Shown: in pieces, positions 36,771 through 47,870 of the stretch | Position numbering within the stretch: the first letter of the stretch is position 1 | Layout of the letters: the number at the start of each line of letters is the position of its first letter | Assembly: GCF_023278565.1 (NCBI RefSeq) | Contig: NC_064678.1 | Coordinates: forward strand, 1,488,001 to 1,552,000 | Direction of reading: 5' to 3' | DNA from: Colletotrichum lupini | Taxonomy: Eukaryota; Ascomycota; Sordariomycetes; Glomerellales; Glomerellaceae | DNA length: 64,000 nt | The notes under the pieces: model-generated | The model's database searches: none | Seen by the model: the letters and a program-made list of their open reading frames with translations, nothing else | Told to the model about the DNA's origin: nothing | Program-made: the position numbers and the translations under genes

Positions 36771-39264
36771 TGTGGCGATGACCGGCTTTCCTTTCCCGGT
36801 TTTGTTGATCTTTTATTGTTGTCTGGCGGTTGGTCGTGACCCTTTTCTTGGAGATTGTTTCTTCTTATCTGGCAATGTTTCCTTTTCCAAGAGAGCTCGA
36901 AGAGCTCACGAAGATGAGATGAAAGATCCGAGAGACGACTTCACCGAAACAGAGTTGCAGAGAAGGGAACAGAGAAAGTAAGAAACGAAGAAAGAAAGGG
37001 TAGGAATGATATCAGTCTGCGTAATAAGAGCAGATGGAAAGTGGGCGTGGCTCCAGCTGAGACGAGTCCGTTCGAAACGCTCGGGTAAAGAGGAGCGAGT
37101 GGAAGATGGGACTAACACCAAGCGACCACCACGCAGTGAGGTTACAAGTATGAACTAGCTGATGATACCCTTGTCATTGAAAACTCACAGACATCCATCA
37201 CCTTGTCCCTAGTACGGAATACTGACTTTGGGGCCTGCGCTAAGGTAAAGCCAGGCGAGCCAGAGGAACTTTGGAAACCCAGGGAACCTTTGTTCCTCGT
37301 CTTCCTTGCCGTCATTTGGAACCCCTCATTCAGTCTCGAGCAAACGATCGGGGGAGATCCCTACTACGGTCACGCACCACCCTAGAATGGGGAACACGTC
37401 AAACATTTCCAGTTGTGTTTCTCCCGCGCAAGCTTCTTGAATTCCCGCCTAACTGCACCACGTCCCCGGATTTCCCTTTACTCAGATAGCAGACGACGAA
37501 AGATGTCGTGCGGCGTGGCAAAAAAGCCAAAAAAAAAAAGCTTCAGGATATCATGTCGTCAAGGATAAGAGCTCCGGCGGCGGGATACCAAACCTCTTCC
37601 CCTCGCCTCAGATTCCTCATGCCGCCTCTGCGGTTCCCTCTTGACGGGTCACTTGAACGCGATCCAAAGTCCCAAGCCTGCGTATGCCAGGACGTCGCCG
37701 GGTCCATTGGAACGCTCACGAATACGCACCTCCCAATTGGGTAACGCTCCCTCCAGGGTTCAAAGGGTCCGCGATCTGCTTCCCTCGCTCGGCGGGCTGC
37801 ATTCCACTCGCAGGGCCCCAGCTCGAGCAGCGAGCTACCCATCTTGCCGTGCTTGCCTGACACTAGTACTGTACTTTCGAATACCGCAGTAGCTTCAGAA
37901 CATGCGCCGGGAAGAAACACACCTCTTCGTTTCGGTGCTTGACTCTAGGTACTCTCGAGAGCTCACCTGTACCAACCCAAAGGCCGGAATCGCCAAGAAC
38001 ATCTCTCCAGAAGCCCCCCCGCCGGATCAGCCGCTAGTGGCAGACGGCGCACGGCAGATGCCTTAGCCGAAGGTGAAACTTTCCAAACGTTGAGGGGCGC
38101 GACGGGGGGCAGGCAGGGGTACGGGGCAGGTCGGTTGGCATGTTTTGCTGCAGACGTGCATATCCCGTCTGCCGTCTGGAGATGCCATCCCAGGCAACGC
38201 TTGGGAGCTCGAGCCCAGCTCTGCTCGCGTATTCGCACTCCTAAACGAGTTGAACGAGGCGAGGCGGGCGCATAACTACCCGTACGTCGTTCCGGTTCAC
38301 CGCCTTGGTGAAGGTAGACGCTCGTTGATGCATCGGTTGGGAATACTTCGGCCATGGAGCTTTTCGAGATGGGTCTTTTCTGCTCCTGCTCCTAGGTATC
38401 GTCCGATCTACGGAAGGCTACTCGTACACTAGAAACCGACTGTAAGGGGAAGAAACGAGATTCGGAAGAAGACAGAGGCTCGTGTTCCTCGGTTCTCTCG
38501 CCGACCTCATCTCCATGCTTCATTCTACTCCGTTCGCGTTCTGGAAACTCTGGGATTCCCTTTCATTACTGCCTTACATCCCACCCGCCCCTACCGGCAA
38601 TACAGAAAAAGAGACTTTCCACCTGCGCCGGGATTTGAACCGACAACCCAACGGTTCCCTCCCCTTTTTGTCCTCATCTTCTGTCCTGATTAAACTTCAA
38701 CTTGCGTTTACCCAGATGGCCGCGATACCACCCGTTCCTACCAACAACCAAACCAATGAACCAATGAATCATCTCTCCCCTTCATCTAGGTACACACGTT
38801 CGCTCCCGCGCGTCGCGTGGCTAGAGTTCCCGAGCGGGAGAACTACAATCATCATCACCAATCGCCCATCATCCGGTCCTTGAATGTTCGCTATCAATCT
38901 CAAGTTCATCTTGCTCGAGTGGTGGGCCGTCATCAGATACTGAATATCAAATCATTGGCAGGCGCAGACCGTGTCCGATGGAAAACAAAAAAAAGAAGAA
39001 GAAAGGACTGAGCCAAGACATAAGGCTCTTGAAATTGTATACTTCTAATAAGACTAAAGAAAAAGGGGTATCGTCTAACAATGCAAGCTATGCCACCATT
39101 CAGTCTCCCGCAACACCCCCATCACTCCGGTCCAACGTCTCCCGTCAACCCATAATCTAACAATGTAGAGAAGCAGTACCTTTCCTCTTCATCACGGGAC
39201 CAACACCAACGCCCATGACATGGCCTCCAACAAGAACCATCCAGTCCCAGAAACCATCAGCTCA
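36771..39264. other. Long gene-poor stretch
   Basis: About 2.5 kb. The first part is the P450 promoter. No frame shows a domain or sensible splice structure. A tRNA-like T-arm (GGTTCAAATCCCGGC on the minus strand, about 38622-38636) lacks the rest of a cloverleaf. The right end probably carries the 3' UTR of the next minus-strand gene. Confidence 0.45.
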
Positions 39265-40299
39265 CTAAACAGCCTCCCAATCCATAGCCTCAACCATGAA
39301 ATCAAACTCATCCTCCTCCATCTCAACAACCCCTCCACCTACACCGCCAGCACCACCACCACCACCACCACTACCAGCCCCCATCTCCGCCTGCACCCAC
39401 TGCTCCGCAACCGCATACCCAGCATCAAACCCAGCAAAGATGTACCTAAAAATCCTGTCCAGGTCGTAGCTCTCCAACGGCGCCGTCCCAGCCCTCTCCC
39501 TCGCCGCCATGCTGCCCCTCTCACCCGCCACGGCCCCCCTCCCCGCGCCCCCGTTCCCGCTCCCGTTACCGTCCGCGTCCGCCGGGTCCTCGGCATACTT
39601 CCACCGGTTCCGCAGCTCCTTGGCCCTCAACAGCTGGAACACAACCTCTCCGCTCCCCAACGCCTCGTGAAGCGGATTATCCTCCTTCTCCAGCGCCGCA
39701 ATCACGTTCCGATGATACGTATGCGTCGCCTGCCGCGTCCCGTTCCCCTGCCTCGTCGTTGACGTCGTGGTGACCCACCCGTCCCGCGAAACGGTGATCC
39801 CAAACACGCCCATCAAATGCACCAACGCCCGCTCCAGCAACATGTAATACTCGTAAAAGTCGAGCTTGAACATGAGCTCCGCCTCCTCGGCGTCCGTCTC
39901 GCCCCCGTACAGCGGGGATTCAGGCCGTGCTATGGCGTGGTGGTACCCGTGGCTCAGGTACGGCAGCTTCCACTTCAGCCGGCGGACGATCTGGATGTAC
40001 CGCTTGAACTCCTGCTGCGCCGAGAGGCCGCCGCTCGGCCGAGGTGCGTGAGAGGAGGTTGCGTTCGTGTTTGTGTTCCCGCTGTCGTGGCTGTTGGGCG
40101 TAGCCGTCCCGGACGTGGAGGTAGTCGTGGCGGGTCGGTAGGCGCCGTTGTTGACCGGGGACGGGGGTCTCGGTGTGGCGGGTGTGATGATGGAGGAATG
40201 GTACTGGTTTGACTGGTATTTGTACAAAGGTTGGGCTTTGCCTCGGGCGGCCCAGATAGAGTCGCCCAGACCCTTCTTGGTTTTTGACATGCCGTTCAT
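39265..40299 (-). CDS. Conserved fungal protein of unknown function
   Basis: Single-exon minus-strand frame, 344 aa from the ATG at 40297-40299 (or 341 aa from 40288-40290). The frame stays open to 40500, but that leader has no conserved look. The N-terminus is basic and low complexity (TATPRPPSPVNNG). A well-ordered middle begins LSAQQEFKRYIQIVRRLKWKL, continues with aromatic-rich LDFYEYYMLLERALVHLMGVFGI, and includes ESYDLDRIFRYIFAGFDAGY. A Gly run of six or more near residue 320, encoded by a CAC/CCG tract at 39350-39372, separates an acidic tail. I do not recognise the family. The ordered core suggests an all-helical protein, perhaps with an RNA- or protein-binding role, but nothing in the sequence proves it. 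Confidence 0.75.
   Translation of the reverse strand: MNGMSKTKKGLGDSIWAARGKAQPLYKYQSNQYHSSIITPATPRPPSPVNNGAYRPATTTSTSGTATPNSHDSGNTNTNATSSHAPRPSGGLSAQQEFKRYIQIVRRLKWKLPYLSHGYHHAIARPESPLYGGETDAEEAELMFKLDFYEYYMLLERALVHLMGVFGITVSRDGWVTTTSTTRQGNGTRQATHTYHRNVIAALEKEDNPLHEALGSGEVVFQLLRAKELRNRWKYAEDPADADGNGSGNGGAGRGAVAGERGSMAARERAGTAPLESYDLDRIFRYIFAGFDAGYAVAEQWVQAEMGAGSGGGGGGAGGVGGGVVEMEEDEFDFMVEAMDWEAV
39350..39372. repeat. (CAC)n microsatellite in coding sequence
   Basis: Seven or so CAC units, read as Gly codons on the minus strand in the unknown protein gene. Such a run can vary in length between strains. Confidence 0.7.
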
Positions 40300-41142
40300 T
40301 TCGAATCTGGAGGCGTCGGCCCGGCTGGGCGTGGGTCGTTTCTTCTCTCTCGTTTTCGGGGTCACTCGCGGTGGTTTATGTCGTTGACAGGCTTCCGGCA
40401 CAGATGCTCGATGACGGAAGCTGCGCTTGAAAAGAGAAGACGGAAATTGCGCTCGACTCCGTGAAACCGGGCAATGGCTGACGACAAAAGTTGGAGTCAA
40501 GTGTTGTCAGGCTACTTCGACAGCTTCGGACAGATGCACACAAATGATGGATTGTAGAGACTGATTGTCAGAAAGAATGTTTGCGCGAAACAACGTTGCT
40601 TGTAATGCAACACAGGCGACAAAGTCATCGAACAATGGACAACGGGCGTCGGCAGCCCCTTTTGTATCTCACGTCGTTCGTTGTTGGTTCGGCCGGCGTC
40701 TATCGACCTTCCAAGTCGGAAAAGGGAGTGGAAGCCGGGAAGTTGTCGGGGCGGGCGAGCTTGTGAGGTAATGGATGGTGGGGTTGGAGCATTGGCACAG
40801 GCAGGGGAGGTTAGGTCCGGCCGGGCAGTTGCAGCGGGGAGGACCTTCAGGCTGTAATGCCTTACCTCAGCGCCCAAGTTCCCCACGGCTGACATCTCTA
40901 TCATGAGGTGATGAATGGATGCCCTCTCCCAATTGCTTCACAAAATCACTCTCATACTCCAATTGAGTGTGTACAAAGTGCCCTTGGGCTTGTAATTGTA
41001 TGTCGAAATCGTACTCATACGTATTTCTAGGATATACAGCTTCAACAATGCCCCGTCAACCACGCAATAAATCCTCCAACGCCGGGCCCGGTTACCGTGA
41101 CTCTGATCCAAGAACGCCTTCATCAGCCATCCGGCCGGTCTG
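40300..41142. other. Intergenic before kinesin 3' end
   Basis: Promoter of the unknown gene on the left and 3' UTR of the kinesin gene on the right. Frames seen here are spurious. Confidence 0.45.
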
Positions 41143-44100
41143 CTACGCCTTCTTCGTAGCCTTGGCTGTGCCAATATGGGTATTATGAACCTGCTTCGCG
41201 TTAGCATGTTTCTCTCATACAAGATGGGTATTCGCAGCCGCATTGAACTCACTTTGGTAGCAAAACGCAAACTCGTCACCGTCTCCTTCAGATGCGCCTC
41301 CAACGGGCTGACCATCACAAACATGAGCGTCTTGCTGTTACCCCCAAGGGAGTACTGGAGCAGATGCGTCAACTTGGAGTTGCGATAGGGGATGTGCCCG
41401 CTCTTCTTGCCGAGCGCCTCAATCACATCGCCGAGACACGACAGAGACTTGTTGATGTTCTGTGTCTCCCTCATCCTGGCGCCCTCGGCCTGCGAGTGTT
41501 TGAGCCGCTCGGAGCCCGCAAGATCCACCAGGTTCAGCGTACCTTCGCACCGCTCTCCCGTTGCCGAGTTGTAACCAGACAGCTTGAGGATGAAGACGCT
41601 GTGCGAACGCGACGACCGCTCGTTGGCCTTGGTAGCCGCCACTGACCGGTTGTTCTGCGCCTCAGCGAGCATCACCTCCACCGTATCCGCCGAATCAAGA
41701 GACACAGTCTTGCAGTTGAGCACTGCCGTCTGCTTGCGGGCATCGTCGTGTCGGATCTCGAGCTTGCGCACCCTGCCGTCCGACTCGCGGCTGTTGGGCG
41801 TCAACAAGTCGTTGAGCTCCTCGTTGTACACCTCAATAAAGGAGCCCTCCATCTTGTAGGTCCACTGCTTCTCCTTCAACTTGGTAACCGTGTCGTAAAT
41901 CATGTGCGTCGCGCGAGGAATCATGCCGTCTGCAGAAGACATGGTGTGCGTCTTGCCAGATCCCGTCTGGCCGTAGCAAAAGATGCACACGTTGTAACCG
42001 TCGAGCGCGCTTTGCACGAGCTGCGAAATCTCGTCAAACACATCTTGGTTCTGGGCCGACGGGTCGAACACCCTGTCAAACTCAAAGTTGATGTTCTTGT
42101 TCGACACGTCGCCGAAACTGTTGACTTCCTGCGTCTGCAATGCGATCTCGGCAGATGTCTTCTCGTCGGGGAAGGTGACCTTGGCCGGCGTACCCTCTGA
42201 CGAGCTGAGTACAGGACGGACTCTGCACATGACGCGGATATTGCCCTTGAGCTCCTGGTACTTGTTGAAGAGGACGCGGCGTTCCGTCTCCTCCTTGATG
42301 AGCTTCTCCTCGGCCACTTGGGCCGCCTTGAGCGCTTCCTGCAATCTGGCTTCCATGTTGGAGAAGGAGTCTGACTGCGCCTTACTATCTGACTCGAGGA
42401 ACTCGACATGAGACTTGAGCGAGTTGATCTTGGCCTCGAGGGTGACGTTGGAGGCAGAGAGTTCCGAAATGCTGGCTTCGAGTCCCTTTTTGAGACTTTG
42501 CTCGCGGTCCAAATCTCCCTTGAGCGTCTCCACTATGCCTCTCATTTCCGACACTTCTCTGTCCTTCTTTTGAAGGACGGCGTTGAGATCTTGCTGCTCA
42601 TGGCCGAGCCGCGTTCGTAAATCTTGCACCTCCCTAGACTTCTGGTGACGCTCTTCCTCAATCTCGGCTTTGAAATGTCGCTCAAGAGCATCCAAAGCCT
42701 CGCGGTGACTCTTCTCCGCTCGTTGTGTCTCATCCTTGAGCTCGCGTCGCAGTTCGTCCAGCTCGTGGCGGTGCTTCCGGGCTTCGTCCTCGAGCTCATA
42801 CTTGTGACTGCGTTTTTCCGTCTCGGATTCAATTGTCAGTTTTTGCATCTGGTCGCGCATGTTGTTGATTTCATTTTGGAAATTCCCATTGCGGTCTTCG
42901 AGTTTGTCTCGTTCCGCTTCGAGTTCAGATACTGCCAGCCGATTAGTTCAGTCCGCGCTACGGTAGCTCGTCGTCCGAACTACTACTCACTCCTCTTCTT
43001 GTACATCTCCACTCGCTCGTCCATCAACTCCTTGTCAGAGAGCATGACAGTCATTGACTCCTTCACCTGCTTAAACTGCGAGTCAAGCTCGGCAACCCTG
43101 CCCTCGACATCCCAGCCTACGAATTGGGTCAAGTTAGAATCTTTTGTGAGAAAACGAAGTCTAGAAGGAGAAGGGGATCTGGCTGGGGATCTCGAGTCCT
43201 TGATGGCAATAATTGTTTCTTCGAGTCTTTCCATCAATGCCCTCGATCGCTTAGAATCTGGCGAAGGCGTGACAGGATCGGTCATGCGACTGGCCTGCCT
43301 CTTCTTGGGCGACAGATCTGGCGGTTTCGCGAGGGCCCTGCGTGATGGCGCGCGCATGGTGGCATTGTCCACTTGCGCGATGCTCGCCATGGTCGAGATT
43401 GAACTGACGCTAGTGTCTCCTCCATATTGGCTGAAAACCACTTGATCTTCATCTTGTGCTGAGCTTGTCGTACTGGCGTCGTCCTTGATGGATAGTGCGC
43501 CAAACCGACTGCTAAGAGAAACTTCTCTGTGCGAATGCATTTGGGACGTGTGACTGGCGTGTCTAGCCTTGCTAGGCTGAAATTCAAGGGGTCGCAGAAA
43601 GTTCAGTCGCTGGGAATGCAGAGCCGTACCATGCTGTTGTTCTATTGGTCCATCAAACTCTTCCTCAGATCGATGACCGTATGCCGTGCGCGGTCTCGTA
43701 TGCGGATTGGTGTTTCGGGTCCGGGACTGTCCGTGTACCGACTTTGAGTGAGCAAGGGAGGATTTTGCACGTTCATGGCCTCGGGGGCCGACGCTCGCGG
43801 AGAAGCTGCTGTTCTGATTGTATCGTGATGTCGTCGTCCCATTTCGAGGTCTGATATTATCTGGGTTTTTGAGCTGCTACGAGTCAGCATGTAAACTACA
43901 TGTGGTGGTAGTGAGCGAGCATTGGGCGGTACACAACGCAGCTCATCCCTGTCGTCCGTCTCGTCGTCGCATTCCATGGCCTGGTAGCATTCGGCGCCTT
44001 GGACCTCGGCGTCTAGGAGTAGTCGAATGCAGCTACGTGTGTTGTCGCCGTCGCTTTGCAATCCCAGCCACAATTGGAGTCTACCGGAGACGCTTCGCAT

Positions 44101-45023
44101 ATACGTTGGTGTAGGTACTGAAGGACCGTTTTGAGGCCGAGAGCGTGGTCGGCGGAGGGTGTTTTGGTGCCAGGGAAGCGGGAAGGACGCAAGCAGCCTT
44201 TGCCAGAGGAATGGTCGAGGAACGGACTGGATGACAACCCGCCAGATATGCCGTATAGAGCGAAACAGGTGCACTACTATCCAAAGGATCGTCCGAAGAC
44301 CGTCAAACCGGAGAACGATGCTGGAGGCCGTAGTCGACTCGGGGGCCATGTCCAAGGAGACGGGACGCTTCGACGTCGGTTGTTCGGGATGAGGTGCGAA
44401 GTGGACGATTCACACATGGGCAACGCAAGGCAACGAAACTGGGGAACCTACCTCTGCCAATGTCGACCCGGGCACCCGCCTGACAGAAGGGGCCCTGGCG
44501 ATGCCAGAAGCACCTGCGCCTGCCGCCGCCGAGGATGGCTTGGTCGGGTATTCGCCTGCCCTCTCGGCGAGGGTCTTGTGGTGCTTGGTAGCCGAATGCT
44601 CAGCTGTAGAAGGCACTGTCAGCAGCCGCAACCAGTCATCCCAGCGCAAACCGGGAGGGTAGTAAGACCAACCTGGCTTGGGGACCTCCCTCTTCAGGTT
44701 CATGGCGCTGTTGAGGGAGCCAATCTTGGATGCGCCCGGCGGCGGTATCATGGACGGGTGCGCGCGCGCGTTGCTTTGGGCTTCGTTCATTTCGCAGAGG
44801 CCAGAGGTGAAGGCGCCTGGTCGCGGAAGGTTGCTGTGAGGTCGCATGACGGAGGATCGGAAGTGATGCTGCTGTGAAGGGGTATGTTGTTAGCTGCGTA
44901 TGGTCCATCGTGGCTCTGCTCTGTCGCTGCTCTGGTTCATTGTAGCTTTGCGACGTCGCCAAAGCTTCATGTCCCGGATCTGGATGTGAATGCAAGACAT
45001 ACCGTATTCTCCGCAGTGTCCAT
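41143..45023 (-). CDS. klpA: Kinesin-14, C-terminal motor (KlpA/Kar3 type)
   Basis: Six exons on the minus strand: 45003-45023, 44673-44871, 44452-44603, 42991-43873, 41253-42931 and 41143-41190, totalling 993 aa. The N-terminus carries the LPRPGAFTSGL segment seen in fungal kinesin-14 tails. A disordered basic region and a long coiled coil (about 390-640) precede the neck YQELKGNIRVMCRVRP and a full motor. The P-loop GQTGSGKT is at residues 739-746, and switch I (NERSSRSH) and switch II (LVDLAGSE) are intact. The last exon gives VHNTHIGTAKATKKA, the family's usual end. Kinesin-14s move towards microtubule minus ends and oppose kinesin-5 in the spindle. The 21-nt first exon (MDTAENT) and a 578-nt third intron are the least certain parts. 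It is divergent from the acyltransferase gene. Confidence 0.92.
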
Positions 45024-46146
45024 GTTGAGGATGCTGTCTACGCGACGAGCGACAACGGGTATGATGATGTGGGACACGAGGAGCAGCGCTCCGGTTCTGG
45101 ACGCGGTAGGAGAAGACGTTGTGAAGTTGGAGCAGGCATGCGGCAAGGAGCAGCAGCAGTAGCAGCAGCAGCAGCGGGAATGGCTCACAAAAAGAGAGAG
45201 CCCACAGCTGTGATTGCAGTATGGGGAGGGGTGTGGGTTGTCAATCGTGACTGGTGGAGAGGTGCATCACCAGGGTCTGAGTGTTTACTGTGAATTGTGT
45301 ACACAGTCGAGACGCTGCCACAATCGCACACAACTTGTGACAGCCGGGGGTGGGGACGGCTGCCCGGGGCAACGGGAATTGTGCAACGCTGACATAAGAC
45401 GGACATGGGACATGGGACGCCGACACCAGGCAGTACCTTAGGTAATCACCGTGGCTGTATCTGGATCGTCACTCCATGTCTTGCTGCCTGAGGCTTCATC
45501 TCACGGGAATATCCGAAGCTTCGCCGGATGCCAGCTTACCTCAGCAGAATCAGGTGCAGCTATCCTGATTTGGTAAGCGGTCGCGCGTCTGACCACTGCG
45601 TGCCACTGCATCCCCGTCCCGCAGCCACCTCTGGCGCAACGCAACGTGGTGGTTCCCTTTTTTTTTTTTTGGTTTTATTTCTTTTTATTCTTTAAATTTC
45701 ACATGTCACTGCTGGCCGTCCGCCGCACCATGACGTTGGGAAGCTCATTCGCCAGCTCACGTCGCATCTGAGATTTCGTTGTCTCGCTGCTCCTTTCCCA
45801 ACGGTCCGGGAAACTCGGTGCTGGGAGAACCACAGAGGAACATTGAGTTGCGTGACACGAGAGCAGCCATTGCCGAGTCTCACTCCATTTTCTGTTCTTC
45901 AGCTTTCCCCTCCTTCTCTGGTCAGTCTGTTCGTTCTTCTCAACGTCCTTGCGTCGATCCGCCCTTGGTACGCCAAGGTCCATCTAAACAAAAAAAAAAC
46001 ACCACGACCGTTGCGATCCGGAGCCTCATGTCGCGGTGACCAACCCGCCTCTACCTTACCTTACCTTACGCTCCACCCCTCCCCGTCAGCTTGGACTTAT
46101 ACGACCATTTCATCCCACCGTCACGCCTCCCACCACATCTCCCACA
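45024..46146. other. Divergent promoter region, kinesin/acyltransferase
   Basis: About 1.1 kb between two start codons. It contains a CAG-like run near 45150-45176, a T-rich tract at about 45658-45690 and a CCTTA repeat near 46052-46068 in the acyltransferase leader. The stretch TGGTAAGCGGTCGCGCGTC near 45574 looks like a tRNA D-arm but has no partner arms. Confidence 0.45.
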
Positions 46147-47206
46147 ATGGAGAAGTTCAGCCAGTTCCGCGACAAAGGTAAAGACAACCCACCGATCACG
46201 ATACCTTCACTGTTCTACAGACTAACATCCAACAGGATCGGGCATCTCGCCCTTCATCCCCGTCAAAACAGCCCTCTCCCCCCTCTCCTCAATCTTCCAC
46301 ACCTTCCTCTTCTTCATCCGCCTCCCCCTCTTCCTAACCTACGCGGCAACCTACTTCCTCTTCCTCCAACACCTATGCCCCTTCCTCCCCGTCGCCGTCC
46401 GCAAAGTCCTCCTCTGGGGCATGATGGGCATCCCCGGCATCTGGTGGGTCGACCTCCAGCTCGACGGCGTCCGCCGCGGCACCCTCGCCGACCAACCCCC
46501 GCAGCGCTTCCCCCATCCGGGCTCCGTCATCGCCGCAAACTTCACATCCCCCATCGACGCCGTCTACCTCGCCGCCATCTTCGACCCCGTCTTCACAATC
46601 TCCTACCCAAACACCAGATCCGTAGAACAAATCTCCCTCCTCCGCGCCGTCTTCTACGCCCTCTCCCCCGTCCGCTTCGCGCCACCGCCAGCAACCCGAA
46701 AGCTCACCGACCTCGCCGCCCTCGTCGCCCGCTACCCGGACCGCGTCGTCGCCGTCTTCCCCGAGGGAGGCACCACCAACGGAAAAGGCGTCCTCCCCTT
46801 CACCCCCTCCCTCCTCGCCGTCAGCCCGGAAGTCCACATCTTCCCCGTCAGCATCCGCTACACCCCCGCCGACGTAACCACCCCGATCCCCGGCCGCTGG
46901 GCCAAGTTCCTCTGGGACCTACTCTCCCGCCCGACGACCTGCATCCGCGTCCGCGTCGCCGAGAGCATCCTCAACTCCTCCGCCGCCCAGACCAACGGCG
47001 TCTCCTCCTCCGCCGCTTCTGGGGAGAACGCCGCGCAGCGCAGAATCGGGGCCGGAGGCGGCGACGCGCCGGCGCTCTCGATCGAGGAACAACGCGTGCT
47101 GGACAAGGTCGGGGAGGCGCTGGCCAGGCTGTGTCGGAATAAGCGCGTCGGGTTGACGTTACGCGATAAGGCTGCCTTTATCGAGGCGTGGAACGGGCGC
47201 AAGTGA
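46147..47206 (+). CDS. PlsC-type lysophospholipid acyltransferase (Vps66/Loa1-like)
   Basis: Two exons, 46147-46177 and 46236-47206, 333 aa. After a short start (MEKFSQFRDKG) a hydrophobic segment lies at about residues 35-75. The acyltransferase core follows: motif I region NFTSPIDAVYLA (residues 112-123), then VVAVFPEGGTTNGKGVLPF, the glycerol-phosphate-binding motif III, and VHIFPVSIRY, motif IV. These resemble fungal lysophosphatidic acid acyltransferases that act at the ER and lipid droplets to make phosphatidic acid. The catalytic His of the HX4D motif is replaced by Phe113 (codon 46541-46543), while Asp118 is kept. Either the family uses another base or this protein has lost classic activity. 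The C-terminus has an Ala/Ser linker and a helical end. Confidence 0.85.
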
Positions 47207-47870
47207 GCAAGCGACCCCGAAGCCTCCGACTAGTTCCCAAGCAAAGCGCAGAAGGGGAATCGAACGGTAGTTTGGCAAGCTGGCGGCCGTCGTGCATTTT
47301 ACGTTGTTACGTTTTGCCCCGCGAGGTATATGTGTTATTGCATAGCTAGGAGCTTCGGAGGCGCTTGTCGTGCCAATGCTTTCCAGGAATCGTTTGGAGA
47401 GGCAGGAAGCAAGGGCAGAACGAAAAAAAAAGCAGCATGGGCGAGCATCCGTTAAGGGAAGCCGTCGTGTAAACGTGTAAACGTAATCCAGGTATGGACG
47501 TTTTGTAGTGTTTTTTACGTATACCACGAGTATTGACATTCACGTTGAACAATCTTCTGCCTTCTTTTTATATCAACACTTCTGGCCAACTATACAGCAG
47601 CGAACCACCTCTTCTTCATGCAATTTGGTGAACCATGTAAACAAAACTCCGATTTTGGGGGGACTACCTTTTCCGAAGCCGTACAAGAAGATGGTATAAC
47701 AGTGTAGAAGAAACCTCTAGCAGAAAAAAATGAGGAAACAAACCCCGCCGCTCCCTTTTTGAATTCCGCCAAAAAGAAAATTGACCAAAAATAAGGAGGA
47801 TCCTTCCTCTCCGCCTTCTCTCCCTCTCCTTTTTCTTCTCGCTGCTCTCTATCCCACAGACAGAAAAAGC
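47207..47870. other. Intergenic between convergent 3' ends
   Basis: Shared 3' region of the acyltransferase (plus) and ILV3 (minus). Probably only 3' UTRs. No gene seen. Confidence 0.5.

Noticed and set aside
38600..38700. Possible tRNA on the minus strand
   Set aside because: GGTTCAAATCCCGGC looks like a T-arm, but the upstream bases do not form a D-arm or anticodon arm, and the acceptor ends do not pair.
46036..47142. 368-codon plus-strand frame rich in Pro, Arg and Leu
   Set aside because: Out-of-frame shadow of the GC-rich acyltransferase gene, which has the conserved motifs in another frame.
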